This document shows, one piece after another, positions 1-11,992 of a stretch of 64,000 nt of DNA. Made by a program: the position numbers and the translations under genes. The DNA is from Cryptomeria japonica (taxonomy: Eukaryota; Streptophyta; Pinopsida; Cupressales; Cupressaceae): the NCBI RefSeq assembly GCF_030272615.1, contig NC_081414.1, forward strand, positions 824,635,396-824,699,395, given 5' to 3'. Position 1 is the first letter of the stretch, and each line of letters opens with the position of its first letter. The notes beneath the pieces were generated by a model. The model saw only the letters and a list, made by a program, of their open reading frames with translations. It had not been told where the DNA came from and did not search any database.

Positions 1-53
1 ATTTGAATTATTTGCTTATGATGCTTTAAAATAACTTAATATTGTTTGAGCAG

Positions 54-1688
54 GCCATTGAAAAGAAGAGCCCATCACCACCACCTCCCAGTGGGTCCAT
101 CAGTGCACCCCAGTTTAAGAGTAAAGATGACATAAGGGAAGAATATATTGCACAGTTGCTGCAGGTAATAATCTTCACATCGTATATTTTCCAGAGAATT
201 TGGAGATCCATATACTTTTTTGGTTTAATTCAAATATTTATTAGCAGTGCATAATGAAGAAGATGTTATCTTGGATGGTTTTATTGTCAACTTGATATTT
301 GGAAAGGAAATTTAGTTTTAGAAATGTTTTGGGACTTTCAGTCAGAAAAACGTGCAAGGGATCTGTGGGCACAGTTTGCAGAGGAAGAGAAGCGTTGCCA
401 GGAGCTTACGAAAATTGTGAAGAACTTACTTCCAGATCCACAATTGTCTCAAAATCAAAAACCATCGCGAACACGAAAAGTAAACTTTTGTGGCTGTTCT
501 AGCATATATAGATAGCTAGTTTTATGTTATGTAGGCTTTTATTCATCCTTTTCAAGCATAAATCGCAAACTTTCTTGACCTCTAACAGAAAACAATCAAC
601 TTATTATTGGAAAATTAATGATTCGTTATACTGAAAAAATATTTTCTAACCAGAATAGTGCAGAGCGGCGGAAGATGTCTAAACGCTTGACAGAAGCAGC
701 AGAAAATTATTTTGATGAGTGTGTCTCTATATCCACATTTGAAGATTCAGAGATGTCGTCCTTGGAAGAATTAGAGAATCACTCGCCTGCTCAGGATGTT
801 AGAAGAGAAAAAGAAAGAAGTTATATGGGATCAACTCAAGACATTTCATCATACAAGGTAGCTGATGGCACTTTTTACTCTCAACAGTTTCCAGTTCATC
901 TAGAAACTGATGGAGTAGCTCTACCCAATCTGAATTGTGAAACAAATTATAACCTTACAACACTTAACAGACAAAATTCAGAAATAACCTCAGATGTAAG
1001 TTAAATTCAACAAAAATGTCACTAACACATGACATCATCATTTTTTTGATTGATCTTCAGTAAATTTACCACAGCTTTTAAGAAATGACAAAGTCCAGTA
1101 TAGATACTATATTGTAGAACATTGAGATGTTTCAGCATATGTTATTGTTTTGCCGTACTGATTAGTTATATGTACCAGGAAGCAGCAAAGAATGCTAGAA
1201 TTGAACATAGCAAAAGCAACAGAAGCAGCAGTGATGGTCGCACTAGTAAGGGCAAAAGCTTGCAGAATACATCGGACTTCAGTCAAAGGAGCATTGAAAG
1301 TAAAATGTCTTTCTCAACAAGGAATCATGCAGACAAGACAAAGAACAAGAATTTAGAAAAAAAAGTGCAAAGCTTTGGAAATGCAACTCAAGAAGGTAGT
1401 ATGAAAAGTAGGTTTGTTGAGTCTAGCTCAAGCTATCAGGATGATGAATTTTTGTCGCGTGCATACAATGATGCTATCCTCATTGAAAATCTTAAGGTCA
1501 AGAGCATAATTGATTTTGGAGGTCTCCTTCTGTGCAACAAGCTACATATTTGAGATTTTGTAATTTTAAATGGTAATAAATATTTTGTGCTTGCAATCCG
1601 ATTAAAGAGAAGAAGAAATGAAGCAATTATCTTTCTGAACTACTTTTCAACTGTGTGGAACCAGATGATGGATGACAATATTATCTAA
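54..1688 (+). CDS. 3' part of a split host gene, unknown product
   Basis: Five exons join in phase 0 and read through without a stop: 54-164, 342-479, 654-995, 1179-1496 and 1608-1688 (TAA at 1686-1688). All introns are GT-AG; the donor at 996 is GTAAGT and the acceptors at 341, 653 and 1178 are clean. The 5' part lies off the window. The predicted 237 residues are hydrophilic: a Pro-rich start (SPSPPPPSG), a charged, probably helical stretch with DLWAQFAEEEKRCQEL, then KMSKRLTEAAENYFDEC, an acidic Ser-rich part, a basic Ser-rich part, and a hydrophobic end (NEAIIFLNYFSTVWNQMM). I do not recognise the family and assign no function. The last intron is the least certain: without it, exon 4 runs to a stop at 1553 with a different C terminus. 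The acceptor before 1608 has a weak pyrimidine tract. Confidence 0.68.
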
Positions 1689-1850
1689 GTAGAGTCAGTG
1701 TATTGTTCTGTTTGACCTTTTGTACTTTGATGGTCATTTATCTTGTTCAATGTTTTATATCAGCTTTCATAGTGTGTGCTTATTTGTAGTGCCTACAATT
1801 GTAAAATTTTGCAGCTAATCCTGCAAAATAGAGAAAAGATCTAGCTGGAA

Positions 1851-1856
1851 AATAAA
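1851..1856 (+). terminator. possible poly(A) signal
   Basis: AATAAA lies 163 bases after the TAA of the split gene, a reasonable distance for a plant 3' UTR. AATAAA is common by chance in AT-rich DNA, so this is only a candidate. Confidence 0.25.
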
Positions 1857-2241
1857 AGAAAAACTTGCAGAGAAAATCAGAAGAACAAATGAAAGCAATT
1901 AAACCATTTTCATTATAAAATCTGTATGAATTACAAATTATATATAGATGTAATTTCTGAAGATGAGACTGAAGAGACGAAGAGAAAACTCCTTGGTTAG
2001 CATTACATGCACAACATGCAAAACATGCAACGTCTGTTGTGATTACGGTGCAAACTGTGCTCTCACCATAAATCACGGAGCAAACAGAAGTTATGCGCTA
2101 ACAACAATAGTCGAGATTCAGCTGTGAGGGCATTCTAACCAAAGTTTTCATATTATTAGTAGCTTGTTAGGAAGTTTTGTGAAACATGCCCCTCTGTGCC
2201 TACACTACATGTACATACTTTCTTTGATATGCGTGCCGAGT

Positions 2242-2383
2242 CTGAAGGGTATTTGTTCTGCCTAGTTACTAAGGACATTCATTGAGCTCATTTTTCAATT
2301 TCACACGCTATCCTGAAGGGTATCTGTTCTGCCAAGTTACTAAGGACATTCATTGAGCTCATTTTTCAATTTCACACACTATC
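2242..2383. repeat. 71-bp direct tandem duplication
   Basis: Two adjacent copies, 2242-2312 and 2313-2383, both starting CTGAAGGGTAT and ending ACTATC or GCTATC. They differ at only a few positions. No coding frame is conserved, and the duplication lies downstream of the host gene. Confidence 0.85.
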
Positions 2384-4204
2384 AAGTTTGAGTGTTTGCA
2401 TCTGAACATGTCATCTTGTCATTCCTTGCCAAAGGGAATGCAAGAGGTTTTACACAATGCTCTCTCTTTTTCACGCTATAACAATTTCTTTTTCCATTGC
2501 TGCAAATGTATCAGACAAGGAGGTTGCATTCAATTAATCTATTTTGGCACTTCTCTCCAAGAATCCATTCTATTGTTATCACGTACATATTTTGTTATTT
2601 TGCTTCACCTTAATTATTATTCTGTTTTGCGTTTCGAAGGTGGTATTTTGATCATATGAGAATTTGATTTTATGTAGTAGACTTTTTGGCTTGAATAAGA
2701 TCAAGCAATGTAAGTATATCATCCAAGAATATAGATAGAAAGAAATTAATGACGAACAGTTCAGGGAGAACTGAACCATACAAATAAGTGACCAAATTCA
2801 AGTCTCTCTAAAGCAGTGTTGTAGTTCTTAAAGCTATAATGTCTTCGATGTGTAAGCATGCTTACTTAATGGATTTTCTGTGGTAGCATTCCATTTACAC
2901 GCCAATTGCATGGTGCTGTCGTTGTTCTCGTATGCTTTTAAAACGTAGAATCATTTGTCACGAGGTCGCAACAAGAAAAGTCGTAATTAGAATGTTGTGG
3001 GGCAGAATGTGTAGACAAAGTTCTTTAACCTCGTGTAGACAGATTCAATTGCAGAGGTGGCAGGCAGGAGTAAAAGAATTTTAATGAAGTTTATGAGATC
3101 AAGCCGTCAAAAAGGACCAAAAGTCACAACATTAATATACTTTTAAATTTTGAATTGTGACAGAAAATTTATTTTTGGAAAATAAGTTATTTTCTTTGAT
3201 ATATTGTTTAGAATGAAAATTATAATAAATAAATATATTGGTTTTCACATTTAAGAAGTAAAATTCGAGAGACAATTGATGAATAAGAATATTTGGATAA
3301 TAGTTATTGGGAATGTGAAATCATCTTAAGATGTAAATAAATTATTAGATTGATAGAGTTGAAATGATAATGCAAAAATCATTATTGGTCTCACTTTCTT
3401 TAATTTTGAATTATATTGTGTCGTTTTGTTAAATAGTTTGTATTTTAAGTTATTTTTATTCTTAGTCAAATACATTTTGAAACTACAAGATATATGAATT
3501 TAACACTCTTAGTTGAAGAAAAGAGAAGTAGAGGAGAAACAAAAGGTAATCCTCAACATAAGAGTGCATTATATTCGTGAAATAATAATAAAATATTAGA
3601 TAAAGGTAAAAGGGAGATTGAACGTTAATCACAAAAATTGAGGTCACATAGATTGAAAGTGTAGAATTTTAATCAATAATATTCTTAGGGAAAGCTCAAA
3701 AACAAACCAAATAAAACTAATATAGCCAATTATTGAATATCGATAGGATATGATAGTGGTGAAGATTTCATTAGTGAAAAATATGTATTTTAAAAAGTCT
3801 ACACTTTGAGGACAAGAAGGGATTTAGTGATAAAGCTCAAATGGATGCCCACTTAGCTAGCTTAGGAGTTTGTGGATTATGGGAATTATACTCATGAGGA
3901 TCAATGAGCCAACCTAATGGAACACTATGGATGTAGCTCGACATTGATAGTTGTCTAATAGTTTGAGAGATTCATAGTTTTAAGTTTGTGGAGGTGGATT
4001 CTTGGAACTCGAGAATTTTTTTCAAGAGTTACACCTTTATGATGGTTATGAGGTAGCTTAATGAAGTTTTGTTTGGTCTAACAATTGTTTTCAAAGAGAA
4101 GCTTATACAAAATATATGATTTTGTTTGGTTATGATATAAATTTTCAATTAATGTGTCTATATATTTCTTTTAGTACAATAAGCATTGGGAAAGAAATGT
4201 TAAC
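2384..4204. other. AT-rich intergenic DNA, no gene seen
   Basis: Short ORFs here have no recognisable motif or codon structure. There are no clear repeats, RNA genes or element ends. It separates the host gene from repeat copy A. Confidence 0.5.
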
Positions 4205-5549
4205 ACATAAAGCATACCTTTTGTAATAGTCATCGTAATGAATTAGTGACGTGTAATAATCTTCATTGTTATTTGTATTTAAGATTTTGGATAAGTTTCA
4301 TTTATTGTTGATCACATCTCTTATAGATGAACCTCTTTGTAATCACCACTCTAATATTTTATAGTATTATTGTTTGTTTCATAGCTCTTTTTTATTGGCG
4401 TGAAATATGTATATCACCTAATTAGTTCTTATAAAGTTCTATTTGTAGAAGCATACTTAGCTCATATATTTTTTGTTTCATGTCATAAAATGAGGACATT
4501 GTAGTGTCGTAAATTGTATCCCCTTACAATTTCACTCTTTTTTGGGCCCTTGCTTTAGAGTGCCTCCCCTAGGGTCATTTCAAGCCTATTTGGGCCTTAC
4601 ACTACCATATTGTTGTCATATGTCAAGATTGAGATCCTATGTCCTAGACATTGGTACTTTGCCACTACCCTTTTTAGTCCCTTTTGAGTGGACTCTGACA
4701 CCTAGTGCCCTAGTCCTGCAAGATTTTCTCCCCTTAAACCATATCACGAAATAAGTTAAATGCTCATATTTGCAATAATATAAAAATGAAAGATAATAAT
4801 TCAATATTTACATAAAATGCTAAATATTAGATAATCCATGGAATCTTAAGATAATTAGACATTTTTTGGGGATATTTGTTCACAAAACAATCATCTATAC
4901 AAATAAAAACATAGTAGATGCATTCCACAGATCAATTTTTTCCTAAAGGATGTTTAAGACCATGTCATTTCGTTTTAATGTAAATGTAATGGCATGGCAA
5001 AAGTAAAGGAAGTTTTACCCATCTCATTAATTGGCCCTCAATTTGCCAATGTAAATATAGACTTTTTGGCATTCTTCCCAAGTTTGATACCCCTAGCCCT
5101 TGGAGACTATCCACCACTAGGGATTTTGGACCTACAATTCAGATCACCAACAAAACCAGTACTTGATAGGAATATGTTTAATATTGTTCTATTGTAATTG
5201 AATAAATTGAAAGAATAAGTTCAAAGAATAGTTGTGATTTATAAATTAGGTGAAAGATCTCATCCCAAATATAGGAATATAATTTCTCTATTACTGATGT
5301 ATGAACGACATAACCTTTGATTCCCAAAAGAGATATGTAAGAAAATATATTACAAATGAACCCCTCAAAGTTTGGGTAGGGGTCTAAGAATAACTTTGAC
5401 ATTGGGAGCTTACAACATTCTAGTGTGATTATATGAGTTGTGACATAGAGTTGTCACCACGACTATGGTTAGCAAAGCTATAAAGTTGACACTTATAAGT
5501 TAATTTTAAGATGTTTGGTAGAGTTAATTAATACTTGTTCTGATTAAGT

Positions 5550-7120
5550 AAATTGGGATAGGGCCCAAAACCTTACATAATAGCCAACCAAGTGGAACCG
5601 AGGGATCTCACTAGCAATGAGACAACCACAAACAAAAAAAGCATAGGCACTTTTTTGAAAGAGACGCTTTTGGTCGGAGCAACAAACCGGTTGATTGTAG
5701 AGAGAAATTCATGAGAGGAGAGATTGAGAAGAAGGAGAAGAAGAGAGAGAAAGATTTTAACTAGAGTTGGGAATTGGTGGGAGACAAGGGTCTCGACCCT
5801 GAACAACAAAAATCTCTTTCACCTACCTCAAAAGAGTAAGGGCAGAAGAAGAGCCTTTCCTCCTTTGACGAACAACCATCTAAGAAATACTATCATCCAA
5901 CCCCCCAAAAGCAGGGAAAACAAGGGGTGATCCCAAAACTAGAGGATCAACAACAATTAGAGTGGGGGCAACAAGAGTACAAGTCAAATCAGCAACCACC
6001 AAAGAAGGCGATAGATGGGAGGGAGTAACCTGCATAGCAAGAGAAGACTAGGAACAAAAGAAGGCTCCAAAGAAATATTAGGAATCATTGAAGGAATGTT
6101 TGGGCACGAAAGGGTCACACCCATATCATGGTGCTTAGTAGTAACTTGGTTGAAGAACATTGCAGTGGAACTCTCAATAGTTAAGTGATCTTCTTTAGCA
6201 TCCTTCCACTAAGTAGCAATACATTTCCAACATGCCAAAGAGCACTCTAAAGCCAAATGACCAGTAGTAAAGAAATGACGACAACGAAAGGGGAGGCCCT
6301 TATAATCCAACGTTTGCATCCAAGGCTTGTCCACGACCATCAAAACCATGTCCCCATGAAGAGGTTTGGAGACGTCGATATCAATGAGAATGTGAGCAAA
6401 GGTGGGGTGTCCCAAGTGAGAAGTGAAATAATCAACCTTCAAAAAATAGCCAATAGAGTTGTCAATGTCCTCATAACAAGCATCCTCCAAAAAATAGAGA
6501 GGAAGATTAGGCATTCTGACACAAATTAAATGCATCAATAGAGGCTCGATAATGAGATTAAAAGAGGGAGTCTAGTGTTTGATGGAAATCAAATGCTCTC
6601 CCTAATCCCAAGGAAGTCCCAACACAATATTCTGATCCTCAGATGAAACACACTCAACATGAAAAAAATATTTGAATAGGGAAAAAGTTTAATCTTACCC
6701 AAAACCAAAGGCTTCCAAGAGGTTAGATCCTAGCTATGCAGGTTAGGAAGAGTAGGCTGAGAGACGGGAAACAACACACCAATTCACAACTCTGCAAGAA
6801 ATCTTTGTTTTTTTTAACTTCCTTGCCACAAACGATGATAGGAGAGGATTTGGTACAAGATAGAGGTCTAAATGTGTGTTGGCAGCAAGTAGGACCATGA
6901 TTTGCAACATTGACTTGCCCTAACCCTGACCTAGGGTTGGCAGAGTTCACAAGCATTGACTCAACACTTTTAGGAGCCTCCATGTCGGAAACCTCCTTCA
7001 CACCATGAGTAGCCTCCCCACCCGACTCAACAATGGGAGCAATAGGGAAGGCAACACACTTAGATGTCTTGACAACATCACCATCAAATACAAGGTGCAA
7101 GGAATAAGTGGGAAAGGCAT
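5550..7120 (-). pseudogene. LINE ORF1 remnant with 3' tail (copy A)
   Basis: On the - strand the broken frames carry parts of a plant LINE ORF1. The N-terminal half lies at about 7120-6723. The 6538-6209 piece has the DUF4283-like core (MPNLPLYFLEDACYEDIDNS), then FAHILIDIDVSKPL, then a zinc-knuckle-like LPFRCRHFFTTGHLALEC. The second knuckle Cys is replaced by Phe, which damages the metal site. ORF1 of a LINE binds RNA in the retrotransposition particle. After the C terminus the sequence passes directly into a 3' tail near 5550, and no endonuclease or reverse transcriptase is present. The same remnant is in copy B at about 20340-21800, so it predates the duplication. Confidence 0.7.
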
Positions 7121-8444
7121 TTTTGAAAAATCTTCCTTTATTATCTAATACTATATAGTTACTCATCATTTGAAAGAATACTTTAGCTAATGAATTAATA
7201 CTTATTATGGATTGAAAAATAAATAATAATAACCAAAAGATGTTTGTTTCATTATAACTTGGAAACTTATAGGAGTTATATATATGAATACAATTAGAAT
7301 GTTTGGATATCAATTTTACGGTGTCCTTGAAGGATGGAATAGGTGCTGCCAAGTTTTGACTAAATCATTTGAATAACTTTTCCTCTGTACTTCGTCATCT
7401 TGCTTCTCATTATTTTCAAAAGGCATTGGAAGCTTCTCGTACGTGGTTGCTACCAATCAGTTGAAGTTGATGGAATTTTAAGGAAGTTTCGATTGGACTA
7501 AATTAGCAGTGAGGTCATGCACATCATATCCTTCCAAACCTGAAACTTATAATGCCTTAATTTCCTTGTTTCTATATTTAGCTCGGATGGCTATAATTGT
7601 CTTTTCAACTGGGTCCTACTCGGCAAACAAAAAAACCTTTTCATGAAGGCTCAACAGTCAAGAAAAAAACACCATGATCCTATCGTAATGTCTAAATTGC
7701 ACAACTTATAGCTATTAATACAAATCTCAAAAACAGATAATATGTGTTGATGTATTTGGAAAACTTCTTTGTGAAATACTGTATATGTGGAAAAACGTAG
7801 AAATCAATACTTTCAATGATAACATGATCAAGCAAATGATACGATCAGTAAATGAATGATACGTTTATGCCCAAATTAAAAAATGGTTTGGAGTACAGTC
7901 CAATTCATGTACGAAAACTGCAGACTTCATTTCTTAGATGGATATTTGATGTAGTGAAAATCAATGCTCTTAATGAAAACTATTCCAATTCTGCGAGAAA
8001 ATACAAAACTAGGAAAAGCAAAGAAAAACATGAATGCCCAAATATAAAAAAATGAAGTAAAATCGAATACCAGTAAAAGACAAGATAGAGAAATTATTTC
8101 CATGATGGAACTTAAAGTACAAATGGAGATTTTGTTAACTCTTCTAGATTCACGTTCTTTGAATTGCAAGCTGCTCATCATGTGCAAACATAAGGAGTTG
8201 GTTTGTCATAGATATATATACTTGATGATGGTATGGGTATGTAATATCACAAGTCATGGTTAATTTTTAACTTCATATCATTACTAGCAATTGCACTAGC
8301 TCTCAACCTTGATGTGCAATAATATGATAAGTTTTTGATTAGAGTTATTAATTAAAAAAGAGGTTTAAGAAAGGACATTATCTTTATAGAGGGATTATTA
8401 GAGAAACATTAAAAATACAAAAATAATATCATGAAACAAGATAT

Positions 8445-8459
8445 AAAACAAATTATACA
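8445..8459 (+). repeat. LINE target-site duplication, left
   Basis: AAAACAAATTATACA flanks the LINE at 8460 and matches 10156-10170 with one mismatch (T/C). The uninterrupted counterpart in copy B reads AAAACAAACTACAAAAGTC near 33514, which confirms this as the target. Confidence 0.8.
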
Positions 8460-10155
8460 TAGTATTATTCCTCTCGTGGGTGTTTTGCGTGCGCTTGGTG
8501 TGGACGTTGCGCTTGGGGTGGGTGATATTGCTGTGAATGGTTTTGCTTCCCCCCATGTGGTTGCTCTTGGGTGTCTTGCTTCGTCTGTGTGTGCCCTAGT
8601 CAGGTCCTGCGCTGGTGGTGTATGTCGTACTGTTTGCGTGGGTGCAAATGTCCCTTCTGCACCCACGCCCTCTGCGCTAGGTGATCGTTCCTTGACTGGT
8701 ACTCCTATGGCAGGTGTCTCTGCTCCGGTTTTGGGTGTGAATGCCCTCCCTAGGGTTGTTGTTGTTGGGGATGCTCGAGTTAATAGGGACTCCCTTCAAC
8801 TTGGTGATGCTGATGGTGACCCTCCTGTGGGTGGTAATGTTTTGTTTCGGGACCTTCCTTTGCTGGGAAGCATAGCTTTTCTCGTGTGGCTAGATCTACT
8901 GCCCAACTTTTCAAGGGGGTTCGTCCTCTTCCTTGTGTCAAGTCCTCCTCTTTGGTGGTCTATGGATAGGACGTTGTGGACAACATTGGGTTCTACCAAT
9001 GTTGTGCTTTGGTGTGCATAGTCTCTGGCCTTTGGCCTTCTTTTCTTCACTGTTGGGTGAGTAACTCATGGAAACCTCTGGTTGCTCATAATATTGAGCT
9101 CTTTCCCTGTGCTAAAGGCTTTTTCATTGCTTCCTTTACTTCTTCATCTAATCGTGACCTGATTTTGGGCAAGATGTGGGCTTGGGGAGTTCACTCCCTC
9201 TCTGTTAAGCCATGGACAACTTCTTTCAATTCCCTTACTGAATCACTCAATGTGCGACTGGTTTGGGTTCGCCTTCTAAATCTTCCTCTTCATTTTTGGG
9301 AGCAATCTTGTTATGAGGCCATCAACAACTCTTTTGGCTGATTCTTGATGGTTGACGATGCCACATCTTACAAGGGCCACTCCACCTTTTCTCACATCCT
9401 GGTGGACATTGACATCTCCTCGCCCCTCCCTAGGGATGTGGTCCTTATGGTTAGGGATAGACCTTGGACTCACTCACTGGATTTTGAGGGCCTCCCCTTC
9501 TGTTGCAGAAAATGCTTTGCTACAGGTCATTTAGCATCGGATTTCTCCCTCCAACATCACAAGGGGATGACTACTTGGTGGAAGGATGTCACTTTGGATC
9601 GCCTAACTGTCTATGCTACTAACTTGAATGACGAGCCACTTACTGTCGATAATATTGCTGTTACTGTCCAAGAGGATTCAACTCCTATTGTTGATTTGCA
9701 GCCTCATTCCACTCCTACCGAACCTGCTCTTGATGCTGCTACTTCTACTGTCTCTGTTCCTGATGTTATTCCTCTGTAGCAGTTTATCGCTATTTCACAA
9801 CAACCTGTTGCAGTTCTACAACAACACTATGTCGCTGCTCCTGCTTACAACCCTGCAAAGTCACTCTCGCTTGATCTCTCTCTTGATGGTCTTAATGATT
9901 GTATCACCTAGACTGTGGTTTGTCGCAAGCAGAATGGGAGGTTCTCCCCCCTTGCTCAAACCCCTCCTTGTCAAGGATTGGGTGTCTCTGCCCCTCCTTG
10001 AGTTGGACCTGGTTTTTTTTTTGGTCTAACAGGCTTTCATGTTTTCTTGTTTGACCTAGTTGTTTGGGGGTTTGCTCCCATGGTTAAGTTTTTTCATGGC
10101 CTGCGTGCTATTGTATTAAGGGCCAACACCCTTGTTTTTGCTGCTTTAAATATTA
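8460..10155 (+). mobile_element. non-autonomous LINE carrying ORF1 only
   Basis: The insertion is flanked by a 15-bp TSD (8445-8459 and 10156-10170) and is missing from the matching site in copy B. It is 1,696 bp long and more GC-rich than its surroundings. It holds an ORF1-type coding region followed by a short T/G-rich 3' tail ending TTTAAATATTA. There is no endonuclease, reverse transcriptase or ORF2 remnant between them. Ordinary 5' truncation of a LINE keeps the end of ORF2, so this is a different structure, resembling the ORF1-only HAL1 elements of mammals. It sits inside the older LINE remnant of copy A. Confidence 0.78.
8867..9779 (+). pseudogene. LINE ORF1, decayed (DUF4283 and zinc knuckle)
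   Basis: One frame runs from about 8867 to 9779, with a TAG at 8968-8970 and a TGA at 9339-9341. Upstream, 8463-8866 continues the coding sequence in another frame, implying a frameshift near 8860. Recognisable parts are NSWKPLVAHNIELFPCAKGF, VRLVWVRLLNLPLHFWEQSC (DUF4283-like RNA-binding core), FSHILVDIDISSPLPRDVVL, and a zinc-knuckle-like LPFCCRKCFATGHLASDFSL in which the final Cys is replaced by Phe. A Ser/Pro/Thr-rich tail follows, and after the stop at 9777-9779 the reading can be traced to about 10005. The encoded protein would be the RNA-binding ORF1 product. It is not functional as it stands. Confidence 0.75.
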
Positions 10156-10170
10156 AAAACAAATTACACA
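10156..10170 (+). repeat. LINE target-site duplication, right
   Basis: AAAACAAATTACACA is the right copy of the 15-bp TSD, with one mismatch to 8445-8459. The element's terminal ATTA/A-rich end abuts it. Confidence 0.8.
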
Positions 10171-11140
10171 AAGTCAAGAAAGCAACAACAAATCAACAAT
10201 CCCCCATCAATAAGGGATAAGACGAATAGACTAAGTAAACAAACCAATAGAAAAACAAAAACAAGTCAAAGTAGCTTGAAGCCAAATCATTTTGGGGAAC
10301 TTTGAATCCTACTTGCCACCTTATTTTTGGTGGGATTCTTGTCCTGAACCATCATCCTATTTTTCTTAGTTGAAGCGAGTGAATGCTGAGAGCCAACTGA
10401 GGGACAACCAAAGAACTCATCATCAAAACCTTCCCTAGTTGTATCCTTTTGCTTACAAATCTCCTCCTAATGACTCACATCAAGATGAGATCCACACTTA
10501 GAAGCAAGAATAATGGCATCCATATTAGTCTTGTCCAAAAGAGGTTCAACCACCTCTCTAATGTATCCTAGAAGACACTCTTCCACAATTTGAGGAATAG
10601 AAGACTTCTTCTGAATCTTTTGCTTCATGTGACTTTGTCATCCTCTATAGGTGTTACACCAAATCATACCATGGCCAAACATATTAAAATGGTAACAAAA
10701 CGCCAAGGAATCCTCATACAAGAGTTGGTGCAGTTGCACCCTTATGCCTAGCTTAGACAATAAGGTGACCAAAAAGGGAGGCATCTTATCAATATCAAGA
10801 ATAAAACACAAATTGACAAATATAAAAAATGAGTTGGTCAAAAGAACTAACAATACTAGACAAAACTTTCTTGCTAAAATTCAACCAGTAAACTAGATAT
10901 TCTAACCCAAAATGAAATACATGGATGCTTTCCTTTTCTAGATCAAAGCTCAAATTTCACCTTTTGAGAAAAAAGACTAGAGATACCAAGTAACCATAAG
11001 CCTCCAACAAGGCTTTGATCACAATCCTTCATGGAGAGAAAAAAATTTAGGAAGAAGTCTCTTAGCAACACTACCATCTTCATACCTAGTTCCAACAAAG
11101 ATTGCTCACTTGGAGCATTGTACAAAATAAATTAGTATTA
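10171..11140 (-). pseudogene. second LINE ORF1 remnant (copy A)
   Basis: The - strand frames, badly broken, include CFILDIDKMPPFLVTLLSKL followed by LYEDSLAFCYHFNMFGHGMIWC, which has the layout of a LINE ORF1 core followed by a C-x2-C-x4-H-x4-C knuckle with the second Cys lost. The 3' tail of this remnant continued left to about 8395 before the younger LINE split it. Its counterpart at 33470-34532 in copy B is unsplit and keeps a complete knuckle. No RT region is present. Confidence 0.6.
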
Positions 11141-11163
11141 TGGTTTCCCATACTACTCCTAGT

Positions 11164-11909
11164 CCTCGTATCTATATCCCAATCGAAGAAGAAGAAGAAC
11201 TCCTATATCTCGCTCAACATCTAACCTTGTAGAACTAAAAATTAGGGCTAGGCCTCCCATTGCTTTTTTCATGAAAATACTAAAAGGAATGCTTCGCCCC
11301 ATGGATATACATTTGACAATGATTCTTTACAAAGTGATATTGGAGGTAATTTACGTCCACTCTCATATCTTTAGCATAATAGTTGCAGAAAACCATTCCT
11401 TTCTCTATATCTTTAGCCCCATGTTTCTAGCAAATAATAGAGAATTGAATCATGAGGTAAAGTTGACATGTGTCATATTTGGGTTCAATGAAAATAATCC
11501 ATTTAATGTTACTTCAAGTGCATTGACTATAGCAAGCAAGGGGTGCAAGGCCTTCAGTAGTCATGACTTAAGTGGCCCGTTACTATAGGATAAGATCCAA
11601 AACACATATAAGCTTGTAGAGGAAAAAACAAAAAATTGAAAAAGTAAAGAATATTGCATTTGAGGGGACAATTGTCCCAGTGAACTATAAACTCCATTAC
11701 AATATTCAAGATACTTTACACTTAGTAAATTAGTATAATATATATATAGTCTAGCTAAAGATTACTAATATTATCATATACATGGGGGATCAATACTTTT
11801 ATCCTAACTTGACATATGGGGTGAGCTACAAAGCATATGCACCTAATCTAATACTAATTTATACCAATACAAATATTAAGGCTTGAGAACAAAATAGTAT
11901 ATGAAGTAT
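11164..11909. other. spacer between repeat copies A and B
   Basis: There is no match between this stretch and the flanks of the repeats, and no recognisable gene. The ORF at 11271-11588 has no known motif and is not called. Confidence 0.45.
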
Positions 11910-11992
11910 GCCTTTTGTAATAGTCACCGTAATGAATTAGTAATGTGTAATAATCTTCACTGTTATTTGTATTTAAGATTTTGGATAAGTAT

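Larger units (their letters stand above)
4205..11163. repeat. composite repeat, copy A
   Basis: This segment matches 11910-34532 (copy B) collinearly in the same orientation, apart from insertions. Matching landmarks include TTTTGTAATAGTCATCG (about 4219) with its counterpart near 11910, GTGCCTCCCCTAGGGTC (4560) with 18038, the LINE remnant at 5550-7120 with 20340-21800, and CATACTACTCCTAGTCC at both right ends (11163 and 34532). After subtracting the LINE insertion at 8460-10155 the unit is about 5.25 kb. No terminal repeats or TSD could be read for the unit, so a segmental duplication and two insertions of one dispersed repeat are both possible. Confidence 0.75.

Noticed and set aside
4542..4754. 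ORF with PPLGSFQAYLGLTLPYCCH and its copy at 17992-18201
   Set aside because: It looks conserved only because copies A and B are duplicates; it is short, has no known motif, and both frames end arbitrarily.
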